Assembly (NCBI GenBank): GCA_024224995.1
Contig: JAAENB010001247.1
Coordinates: 1-5,949 of the forward strand
DNA: 5,949 nt
Source: a bacterium
GTDB taxonomy: Bacteria > Spirochaetota > UBA4802 > UBA5550
Direction of reading: 5' to 3'
In this document: positions 1 to 4,849 of the stretch, piece by piece
Layout: the number at the start of each line of letters is the position of its first letter
Position numbering within the stretch: the first letter of the stretch is position 1
Program-made: the position numbers and the translations under genes
Notes under the pieces: model-generated
The model's input: the letters and a program-made list of their open reading frames with translations, nothing else
The model's database searches: none
What the model was told of the DNA's origin: nothing

Positions 1-189
1 AGCGGAGCTAAGGGAGTTATTGCCCATACGGTTAAATTCTGCGACCCCTACCTGGGCAGGATCCCTGACGTGCGCAATACGTTTAGAGACGAAGGTATTC
101 CTTTTCTGCTCCTTGAAGGAGATTGCACGCTCCGGTCTATGGGTCAGCACAGAACAAGAATTGAAGCTTTTATAGAAATGTTGAGGTGA
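1..189 (+). CDS. 2-hydroxyacyl-CoA dehydratase / benzoyl-CoA reductase-type subunit, C-terminal part (5' end outside window)
   Basis: Open in frame 1 from the first base to TGA at 187-189, giving the last 62 residues of a larger protein. The tail shows the C-terminal signature of the HgdB/FldB/BcrC family: a KFCDPYLG segment (a Cys that in relatives is an iron-sulfur ligand), then IPFLLLEGDCTLRS, then a terminal RTRIEAFIEML helix. The next gene ends with the paralogous RTRLEAFMEML, so the two are the usual pair of related subunits of one heteromeric enzyme that removes water from (R)-2-hydroxyacyl-CoA, or reduces an aromatic acyl-CoA, by a ketyl-radical mechanism. The stop lies only 5 bases before the next start, and the ribosome binding site of that gene lies inside this 3' end, implying tight co-translation. 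Which substrate is used cannot be told. Family assignment is strong; subunit naming is not possible from the tail alone. Confidence 0.9.
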   Translation, partial: SGAKGVIAHTVKFCDPYLGRIPDVRNTFRDEGIPFLLLEGDCTLRSMGQHRTRIEAFIEMLR

Positions 190-190
190 T
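183..190 (+). promoter_or_regulatory. Strong Shine-Dalgarno that fixes the start of the second dehydratase subunit
   Basis: GAGGTGAT is complementary to the 3' end of 16S rRNA over 8 bases and lies 4 bases before ATG at 195. This favours the ATG at 195 over the in-frame GTG at 186, which lies inside the binding site itself. The site overlaps the last codons of the preceding gene, as expected for coupled translation of two subunits. Confidence 0.75.
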
Positions 191-194
191 AAGT

Positions 195-1412
195 ATGTAT
201 GACTATTTTGACAATATTATATCGGGAATTAGTGAATCGATGGAAGAGAATCCGGGAAAACCGCACGCGAGGAAAAAGTACGCGCTTGGGGTGGCCGGGT
301 TAGGAAGAGAGCTCTATTCAGAGCAAAACGCTATTGCCTGGTGCGGGATTGCCGCTCCTTTTGACCTGCTCAGGACTATGGGTATAACTTCCTGCTATGT
401 GGAATTCATCGGCGGGATGCTTGCTTCTACGGGTATGGTTGGATCATTTATCGAAGAGGCCGAACACGCGGGGTATGCTTCGGACGCCTGCAGTTATCAT
501 CGTTCCGTTATGGGCGCTGTTAAAAAAGGAATTGTTCCGGAGCCGGAATTCCTTATTGCCACAACCTGTCCCTGTTCCGGCGGGGTGGCTGTTCTGGAAA
601 ATCTTTCCCGGGAATTTAAAAAGGATCTTTTTGTACTTCATGTTCCCCAGGACACTTCCGGGAATAATGTCCAATACCTGGCCGACCAGATAAAAGACCT
701 TACGGATTTTGTATCGGCACATACCGGGAATCCCCTTGATTACGATAAGCTTCGTGATACAGTGGAAAAATCAAACAAACTCCGGGAAGACCTGGTTGAT
801 GTATACAAACTTACTCAGTCGGTCCCTTCTCCCACGAACGGCAGGGATTTAAACAACCTGGGCATTGTTCTTCCTCTTTTGGCAGGCACAGACGAAGGAA
901 TTGAAATTGTCCGTTCATATAAAGAAGAATTCGAAACCAGGGTCTCGTCAAATACCGATGATATGGAAAGCCAAAAACTAAGACTCATGTGGGTTCAGAA
1001 CAGAATTCAGTTCAAGCACCCCCTGGAAAAACTTCTCAAAGAAGAATACGGGGCGATAATCGTTGTTGATGAATTAAACGATGTTCTATGGGACCCCATT
1101 GACCCTGACGATCCCTTTCCCGGCTTCGCCCAACGGGCAATAAGCATCCCTTTTAACGGGCCTTCTGAGAACCGGATTAACCACCTCAAAGAAATGGCAC
1201 GAAACTACAAAGTCGACGGCGCCATCAATCCCTGTAACTGGGGCTGCCGCCAGGGAGCCGGTGCCCGGGGCCTTGTTGAAGAAGGTTTAAAAAGCATCGA
1301 CGTCCCGGTTCTCAATCTTGAGGTCGACTGCGTCGACCTCAGGAACTTTGCCGAAGGACAGCTTAGAACCCGGCTTGAGGCTTTTATGGAGATGTTGGAG
1401 AATAATAAGTAA
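195..1412 (+). CDS. 2-hydroxyacyl-CoA dehydratase / benzoyl-CoA reductase-type subunit (HgdB/BcrB family)
   Basis: 405 residues, the usual length for the family. It would act in the cytoplasm with the preceding subunit and the downstream activase, taking one electron onto an iron-sulfur cluster and passing it to an acyl-CoA thioester. Visible marks: Cys50 in AWCGIAAPFDLL (the position of the family's early cluster-ligand Cys), CSYHRS at 99-104, a TTCPCSGG segment with Cys125 and Cys127, NPCNWGCRQGAGARGL with Cys347 and Cys351, and VLNLEVDCVDLR at 372-383 followed by the RTRLEAFMEML tail. The middle Cys, the late Cys and the LE-D segment match the family pattern; the doubled CPC and CNWGC cysteines make this a distinctive clade. 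The ATG at 195 is chosen over GTG at 186 because of the ribosome binding site at 183-190. The first 30 residues are charged and carry no signal peptide. Substrate unknown; not clearly a classical HgdB, FldB or BcrB. Confidence 0.92.
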   Translation: MYDYFDNIISGISESMEENPGKPHARKKYALGVAGLGRELYSEQNAIAWCGIAAPFDLLRTMGITSCYVEFIGGMLASTGMVGSFIEEAEHAGYASDACSYHRSVMGAVKKGIVPEPEFLIATTCPCSGGVAVLENLSREFKKDLFVLHVPQDTSGNNVQYLADQIKDLTDFVSAHTGNPLDYDKLRDTVEKSNKLREDLVDVYKLTQSVPSPTNGRDLNNLGIVLPLLAGTDEGIEIVRSYKEEFETRVSSNTDDMESQKLRLMWVQNRIQFKHPLEKLLKEEYGAIIVVDELNDVLWDPIDPDDPFPGFAQRAISIPFNGPSENRINHLKEMARNYKVDGAINPCNWGCRQGAGARGLVEEGLKSIDVPVLNLEVDCVDLRNFAEGQLRTRLEAFMEMLENNK

Positions 1413-1447
1413 GGTGATCGGTGGCCCGGAGGCCGGGTGATCGGTTA
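1413..1447. repeat. 10-bp direct repeat flanking a GC-rich hairpin
   Basis: GGTGATCGGT occurs at 1413-1422 and again at 1436-1445. Between the copies a small hairpin can form: CCCGG at 1425-1429 pairs with CCGGG at 1433-1437 across a 3-base loop. It begins immediately after the stop of the dehydratase subunit. No T-run follows, so it is not a standard terminator. Probably part of a repeat-rich intergenic insertion. Confidence 0.5.
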
Positions 1448-1514
1448 AGAGGGGAAAATACGGAAGAAACTGTGTCGATACCGGGGTCTGTTTTGCGAAG
1501 ATGCTCCGGGCAAG

Positions 1515-1548
1515 GGGTGCGACCCCTGCGAGGGTGCGACCCCTGCGA
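1515..1548. repeat. 17-bp tandem direct repeat, two copies
   Basis: The unit GGGTGCGACCCCTGCGA occurs at 1515-1531 and again, identical and directly adjacent, at 1532-1548, followed by the start of a third (GGGG). The unit is itself partly self-complementary (GGGTGCGACCCC). It lies in the 263-bp gap between the dehydratase subunit and its activase, which otherwise holds no credible gene. Confidence 0.8.
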
Positions 1549-1567
1549 GGGGTTTGGTTCTGAGAGA

Positions 1568-1582
1568 CGTTGCAGTGCAACG
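1568..1582. repeat. Short perfect palindrome CGTTGCA-G-TGCAACG
   Basis: Seven-base arms at 1568-1574 and 1576-1582 are perfectly complementary around a single central base; as RNA this would be a 6-bp stem with a 3-base loop. It lies 8 bases before the large hairpin at 1591-1640 and may belong to the same repeat element. Confidence 0.5.
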
Positions 1583-1590
1583 CCTTTACT

Positions 1591-1640
1591 GGCTGGTTTC
1601 GGAAGGTGTTGATCCGGGACAACATCTTCCGAAACAAGCC
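1591..1640. repeat. Long hairpin (21-bp arms) upstream of the activase gene
   Basis: Arm 1591-1611 pairs with 1620-1640 around the 8-base loop ATCCGGGA at 1612-1619. Nineteen of 21 positions are Watson-Crick, one is G-T and one is a mismatch. It starts GGCTGGTTTCGG and ends CCGAAACAAGCC. It sits 35 bases before the activase ATG, and a short T5 tract occurs only at 1656-1660, so a simple terminator is possible but not typical. The alternatives are a REP-like or MITE-like dispersed repeat, or an RNA processing/stability hairpin that separates dehydratase from activase expression. Confidence 0.7.
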
Positions 1641-1675
1641 CTGTTTAAAATCTAGTTTTTAATAAAGAGGAAAAT

Positions 1676-2467
1676 ATGTATTTAGGAATTGATATAGGAA
1701 GTCTTTCATGCGACGCGGTTCTCATTGACGAAAGCGAACAGGTTCTCGCGTCTACAGTAGTGCCAACGGGAGCCCGGAACAGTGAATCCATTGCCAGGGC
1801 ATCGGAAGAGGTATTGCGGATTGCCGGGATCTCAAAAGAAACGGTAAAAGGAACGGTTTCTACCGGCTACGGCAGAGACAGGGTCGACGGCAGACTTTCT
1901 GCCGTAACTGAAATAACCTGCCATGCCAGGGGAATCCGGGCTCTGCTCCCGGAAACTAAAGTCTTAATTGACATTGGCGGCCAGGACAGCAAAGCCATGC
2001 TCCTGGGCAAAAACGGGCAGGTTGTGGACTTCACCATGAACGATAAATGCGCTGCCGGTACCGGGAGATTTCTTGAAGCAATGGCCAGGGCCTTGCAGGT
2101 GGATATCGACGAACTGGCCCAGCTGGACCAGGGAGCAGACGGGCACGTTACCATCAGCAGCATGTGCACGGTTTTTGCCGAAAGTGAGGTTGTTTCCCTC
2201 ATCGGAGACGGGAAAGAGATCCGGGAAATTGTCCGGGGTTTAAACCAGTCAATAGCCTCCCGCACAAGCGCCCTGGTAAAACGGGTTGCCCCGGATATCA
2301 ATGGTTCGGCAATTGCAATGTCCGGCGGCGTGGCTCGTAATTCAGGCGTTATCCGGGCGATTAGCGACACTCTTGGGTGTTCAGTTTTAGTTCCGGAAAA
2401 ACCCGACACTATTGGAGCTCTTGGAGCCGCATTAATCGCGAAGGAAAAAATCCTTAAGGCTCAATAA
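1676..2467 (+). CDS. Activator of 2-hydroxyacyl-CoA dehydratase / benzoyl-CoA reductase (HgdC/FldI/BcrD-type ATPase)
   Basis: 263 residues, the normal size for this ASKHA-fold ATPase. In the family it is a homodimer carrying one [4Fe-4S] cluster between the subunits; ATP hydrolysis drives a single low-potential electron into the dehydratase. Seen here: the N-terminal phosphate loop GIDIGSLSCDAVLID (4-18), TGYGRDRV (63-70), TEITCHARG (78-86), the second phosphate motif IDIGGQDSKAM (98-108), MNDKCAAGTGRFLE (121-134), SSMCTVFAESEV (161-172), and MSGGVARN (215-222) of the adenosine-binding motif. Cys125 and Cys164 are 39 residues apart, as are the two cluster-ligand cysteines of the Acidaminococcus enzyme (127 and 166, from memory). 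AGAGGA lies 4 bases before the ATG. It follows its dehydratase subunits on the same strand, but across a 263-bp repeat-rich gap, which is wider than usual. Electron donor not encoded in the window. Confidence 0.95.
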   Translation: MYLGIDIGSLSCDAVLIDESEQVLASTVVPTGARNSESIARASEEVLRIAGISKETVKGTVSTGYGRDRVDGRLSAVTEITCHARGIRALLPETKVLIDIGGQDSKAMLLGKNGQVVDFTMNDKCAAGTGRFLEAMARALQVDIDELAQLDQGADGHVTISSMCTVFAESEVVSLIGDGKEIREIVRGLNQSIASRTSALVKRVAPDINGSAIAMSGGVARNSGVIRAISDTLGCSVLVPEKPDTIGALGAALIAKEKILKAQ

Positions 2468-2488
2468 TAATTATTCGGAGAGTACTTC

Positions 2489-2580
2489 TGAAAAAATAGA
2501 CTTGCAAAAAAGAGCTCTTTCCTTTTCATTGGTATTCTCCTATATTAATTATATTGTGCCCGGTGAAAAATAGACTCGCC
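2489..2580. repeat. Imperfect direct repeat, TGAAAAAATAGACTTGC / TGAAAAATAGACTCGCC
   Basis: The 17-base segment at 2489-2505 recurs at 2564-2580 with one base fewer in the A-run and a T-to-C change. The second copy overlaps the left arm of the inverted repeat at 2559-2619, so the first may be a decayed copy of its end. A perfect 12-bp palindrome, AAAGAGCTCTTT, lies between them at 2509-2520. Confidence 0.4.
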
Positions 2581-2619
2581 TTTGGTGGCACTGGTGAGAT
2601 AACCCTATTATTCACCGGG
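2559..2619. repeat. 15-bp imperfect inverted repeat between activase and YdjM-like gene
   Basis: CCCGGTGAAAAATAG at 2559-2573 pairs with CTATTATTCACCGGG at 2605-2619 at 14 of 15 positions. The 31-base interior can fold again: CTCGCC at 2575-2580 pairs with GGTGAG at 2592-2597 with one mismatch, and GCC/GGC lie within it, giving a long near-continuous stem. A moderately T-rich stretch (2620-2635, ending in TTTTT) follows. It could be the terminator of the dehydratase operon; the length and the terminal CCCGG/CCGGG arms also fit a small non-autonomous mobile element. No clear target duplication is seen. Confidence 0.6.
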
Positions 2620-2659
2620 TATTCTTAAATTTTTATGATTCTTTAAGGAAAAATTTTTC

Positions 2660-3676
2660 ATGGACCCCCTTACTCACGCAGCACTTGGCGCAGCCCTGGG
2701 AAAGGTCCTTCCCCGCGAAAAAAAGGACAATAAGGCCGTTATATGGGGAGCAGTCGTGAGCATTCTTCCGGATCTGGATGTTATTCCGGGATTTATCAAT
2801 AATAATATCTCTTCTTTAATAATACACCGGGGACCAACCCATTCCTTACTACTGACCATACTTGCGGCCCCAATCCTGGCCTACTTAATAAACAGGATTC
2901 ACAAAAATAAAAGCGGTTCACAGCTCAAACAATGGACCATTCTGGTTTTATCATGCCTGCTGGTACATATACTGCTTGATTGTCTCACCTCGTATGGAAC
3001 ACAGCTTTTTTACCCGTTTTCCAATTTACGGGTAACGCTGGATATCATATCAGTTGTTGATCCTTTATTTACTGTTCCTCTTTTACTCGCGCTCATCTGC
3101 TCTTTTTTATTTAGAAAGATATATAAAAAATCATACCGTTTTGCCGGAGCCGGGCTCCTGGTCTGTATGTTGTACCTGGGTTTTGCCGTTACCAACAGCT
3201 TCCGGGCTGCCGCTGTTTTTGAGGAATTCCTGCAAAAAAAGAATATTCAATATTCCAGGCTCCTTACCAATCCCACAATACTGAACAATGTTCTCTGGCA
3301 GGGGGTGGTTGAACAAAAGGATCAATACCTGGTTGGATTATACTCATTTATGGATTCATCTCCGGATATTAATTTTGTTACTATTCCAAAAAACCGGGCC
3401 ATTATTAAAGAGATCCGGGACAGGGAAAGCATTAACAAACTGGTATGGTTTAGCAATAATTATTTTGTCATGAGTAAAGAAGAAGGGACAATTATGTTTA
3501 ACGACCTTCGATTTGGTATTTCCCCAAAAAAGGAGACTATTCTGTTTAACTATACATTTAAACTGTTTACCAACAATACCAGTAAAGAAATAACCATGCG
3601 CCGGAGTCTTCCCAAAAGAGACCCAAAAGATTTCGAGGCGCTTTTAAACCGTATTATGGGAAGAAAAGAGATATAG
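2660..3676 (+). CDS. YdjM/DUF457-family membrane protein (putative metal-dependent hydrolase)
   Basis: 338 residues. The N-terminal half carries the family's histidine/aspartate set: MDPLTHAALGAALG with His6, ILPDLDVI with Asp38 and Asp40, IIHRGPTHSLL with His56 and His61, HILLDCLTSYGTQLFYPFSN with His103 and Asp107, and ISVVDPLF with Asp134. Hydrophobic stretches at about 25-45, 62-80, 92-110, 127-150 and 160-180 suggest five membrane segments, so it should sit in the inner membrane. The C-terminal ~150 residues (190-338) are soluble and poorly conserved, as is usual for longer members. The conserved acidic/His residues suggest a metal site, but no reaction is established for the family; the name comes from E. 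coli YdjM, a LexA-regulated gene. AAGGAA lies 9 bases before the ATG. No LexA box was recognised upstream. It is followed after 13 bases by a truncated antitoxin gene. Confidence 0.9.
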   Translation: MDPLTHAALGAALGKVLPREKKDNKAVIWGAVVSILPDLDVIPGFINNNISSLIIHRGPTHSLLLTILAAPILAYLINRIHKNKSGSQLKQWTILVLSCLLVHILLDCLTSYGTQLFYPFSNLRVTLDIISVVDPLFTVPLLLALICSFLFRKIYKKSYRFAGAGLLVCMLYLGFAVTNSFRAAAVFEEFLQKKNIQYSRLLTNPTILNNVLWQGVVEQKDQYLVGLYSFMDSSPDINFVTIPKNRAIIKEIRDRESINKLVWFSNNYFVMSKEEGTIMFNDLRFGISPKKETILFNYTFKLFTNNTSKEITMRRSLPKRDPKDFEALLNRIMGRKEI

Positions 3677-3689
3677 AAGGAGCTGAAAA

Positions 3690-3800
3690 ATGACAGTTAC
3701 CATTCCCCTGGATAAAATGTCACTAGAAGAAAAAATCGAAACGATGGAAACAATCTGGGAAGGGATGCTATTCATCTACCCCTTCCACACTGTAGCTTAA
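3690..3800 (+). pseudogene. Truncated addiction-module antitoxin (TIGR02574/PF09720-like), 36 codons
   Basis: A strong site AGAAGGAG (3675-3682) lies 7 bases before ATG 3690, and the short frame reads MTVTIPLDKMSLEEKIETME then TIWEGMLFIYPFHTVA and stop. The pattern PLDKMSLEEKIETMETIWE matches the N-terminus of the 'putative addiction module component' antitoxins, which are normally about 70-80 residues and continue WEDL... with a Trp/acidic C-terminal half that binds a ParE/RelE-type toxin. Homology ends at about residue 25, after which the frame runs into the convergent LCCL gene and terminates. No toxin gene follows. So this is probably the broken front end of a toxin-antitoxin pair, cut by a deletion or rearrangement near 3760. 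It could still be translated, since its start signals are intact. Confidence 0.65.
3758..3786. terminator. Weak hairpin between convergent genes
   Basis: GGAAGGGATG at 3758-3767 can pair with CAT (3773-3775) and CCCTTCC (3780-3786), with a 5-base loop and a 4-base bulge. It lies at the meeting point of the antitoxin remnant and the minus-strand LCCL gene. No T-run follows on either strand, so a terminator role is only a suggestion. Confidence 0.25.
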
Positions 3801-4391
3801 GTGAAACCGCCCCCAGGAAGAGCTGTTTACGCCATTTCTTCCGGAACCGGTATATTTCTGCTGCCCCGGTTTAAACGTTACTTTTACAATCCCCTTTTCC
3901 CCGGCTTTGAGCACTCCGGCATGAACAGCAGCCAGGGAAAGAGCCGAATCCGCGGTATACATATCCGTCCCCCAGACCGGTCCGTCCTGGGTTTTGCCCG
4001 CTACCCGGAAGTACATAACAGCGCCCGGAGTTGCCTGGAGTCGGCCCAAAGGACCGTCAAAATCACGAATAGTTACTCCTGGCAGCTCCTGTTTCAGAGT
4101 CTCTTCCAGCTTTAGCGACCGGATCTTATCCCGCACTGCTACTGCTGCGTCAAGGTCTCCCTGGCATGCCCGGGTATCCTGAATTTTTTTTAATTCTTTA
4201 ATCAATCCCTCTCGTTTTACCGCGAGCTTTTTCTCCATTTCCTGCTGCAGCTCCAATCGAAACCGCTCGTATTTATCAACCATGTTTATCGCGTTCCGGG
4301 GAAGCGTTTCAGGCTCTGAGTGCACGGCATTGCAAACCAACAAAGAACCGGCAGCTATACTTATCGCACAAATTATTATTTTAAATTTCAT
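3768..4391 (-). CDS. Secreted coiled-coil protein with C-terminal LCCL domain
   Basis: 207 residues. Residues 1-25 look like a signal peptide (MKFKII, hydrophobic to about 19, cleavage near AVHS-EP). The motif LLVC lacks a small residue before Cys20, so a lipoprotein is less likely. Residues 38-98 are a charged helical, coiled-coil-like segment ending TRACQGDLDAAVAVRDKI, a pattern common in exported proteins of Planctomycetes and Verrucomicrobia. Residues about 103-202 form an LCCL domain: PVWGTDMYTADSALSLAAVHAGVL, then VKVTFKPGQQKYTGS and RNGVNSSSWG. The cysteines typical of animal LCCL domains are absent, as in most bacterial copies. LCCL domains are thought to bind polysaccharide or lipid A-like ligands; the role here is unknown. 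AGAGGT lies 4 bases before the start (4396-4401 on the plus strand). It stands alone on the minus strand, and its 3' end overlaps the antitoxin remnant by 33 bases. Confidence 0.88.
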   Translation of the reverse strand: MKFKIIICAISIAAGSLLVCNAVHSEPETLPRNAINMVDKYERFRLELQQEMEKKLAVKREGLIKELKKIQDTRACQGDLDAAVAVRDKIRSLKLEETLKQELPGVTIRDFDGPLGRLQATPGAVMYFRVAGKTQDGPVWGTDMYTADSALSLAAVHAGVLKAGEKGIVKVTFKPGQQKYTGSGRNGVNSSSWGRFHLSYSVEGVDE

Positions 4392-4442
4392 AAAGACCTC
4401 TTATATTTCTTCATACTGTACTGTTATCTGCAGAAATAATTT

Positions 4443-4448
4443 TGTCAA
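4443..4448 (-). promoter_or_regulatory. Candidate -35 element for the LCCL gene
   Basis: The minus strand reads TTGACA here, a perfect sigma-70 -35 hexamer, about 50 bases upstream of the LCCL start. The -10 is not convincing; the best options are TAACAG at 16 bases or GATAAC at 14 bases downstream. Confidence 0.35.
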
Positions 4449-4486
4449 TGGCAAAAACGGCTTTATTCCCAAAAAGCAAATAATAC

Positions 4487-4517
4487 TTGACTTTCCCCGA
4501 TTCTATGGGGATATTAT
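4487..4517 (+). promoter_or_regulatory. Candidate promoter for the 72-residue protein / storage-protein operon
   Basis: TTGACT at 4487-4492 is followed by GATATT at 4510-4515 (17-base spacing, 4/6 match) or TATTAT at 4512-4517 (19-base spacing, 5/6 match), 38 bases before the ATG at 4556. The spacer contains CCCC (4495-4498) and GGGG (4507-4510), an inverted pair that could seat a regulator. No ModE-type site was recognised. Confidence 0.4.
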
Positions 4518-4555
4518 TAGTAGCAAATAAAAGCCACAGATAAGAGAGGTATAGT

Positions 4556-4774
4556 ATGGCCGGAAAAATATTTTATCGTGAACGCAGCAAAGTTGGTGAA
4601 AAAGAAAGAAAACCCCGTTTTAAACTGGTTGCGACTGAAGGTATAAATATACAGTTTTATAGCGAACACCTGAGAAAAAAAGAACTGGAAGAGATCGCCA
4701 AAGACGTTGGCGCGCAGCTGATCCTTCTTAAAATTGACCCTAAAGATAAAGACGAAGTAGAAGTAAAGAAATAA
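4556..4774 (+). CDS. Small basic protein of unknown function, upstream of MoSto-like gene
   Basis: 72 residues, no recognised family. GAGAGGT lies 5 bases before the ATG. The first 23 residues are strongly basic (RERSKVGEKERKPRFK), followed by a likely strand (LVATEGINIQFY, 24-35), a charged helix (EHLRKKELEEIAKDVG, 37-52), a strand (AQLILLKI, 53-60) and an acidic/lysine tail. There is no cysteine, signal peptide or membrane segment, so it should be cytoplasmic. The predicted beta-alpha-beta core with a basic arm could suit nucleic-acid, nucleotide or protein binding, but nothing decides this. It is on the same strand as the molybdenum-storage-like gene, 75 bases upstream, behind the only good promoter candidate, so the two are probably co-transcribed. 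A role as partner or regulator of the storage protein is inference from position only. Codon pattern and binding site make it a credible real gene. Confidence 0.75.
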   Translation: MAGKIFYRERSKVGEKERKPRFKLVATEGINIQFYSEHLRKKELEEIAKDVGAQLILLKIDPKDKDEVEVKK

Positions 4775-4781
4775 TCAGAGA

Positions 4782-4826
4782 CTCAATAACCCGGTTTCGG
4801 TTTCAAAACCGGGTATACCCTCAATA
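4782..4826. repeat. Intercistronic hairpin flanked by a 7-bp direct repeat
   Basis: CCCGGTTT at 4790-4797 pairs perfectly with AAACCGGG at 4806-4813 around an 8-base loop. The overlapping GGGTATACCC (4811-4820) is a perfect 10-bp palindrome. CTCAATA flanks the unit on both sides, at 4782-4788 and 4820-4826. No T-run follows, so it is not a normal terminator. It may tune expression of the downstream gene against the upstream one, or be a small inserted repeat with a target duplication. Confidence 0.55.
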
Positions 4827-4849
4827 AATTAATACGAAAAAAGGTTCCT

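Noticed and set aside
1421..1612. 63-codon plus-strand frame starting GTG in the repeat-rich gap, preceded by AAGGTGATC
   Set aside because: The binding site is only one base from the GTG, and most of the frame consists of the tandem repeat and hairpin sequences; the protein is Arg/Gly/Cys-rich with no recognisable fold. Most likely read through repeats by chance.
1287..1637. 116-codon minus-strand frame across the gap
   Set aside because: It runs antisense to the end of the well-supported dehydratase gene and through the repeats; no similarity to any known family.
1591..1640. Integron attC site
   Set aside because: Size and folding are suggestive, but the GTTRRRY core and its RYYYAAC partner are not at the arm ends, and there is no cassette structure.
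1867..2409. 180-codon minus-strand frame inside the activase gene
   Set aside because: It is the reverse of a strongly conserved coding sequence, and its translation is low-complexity Ser/Pro/Ala-rich.
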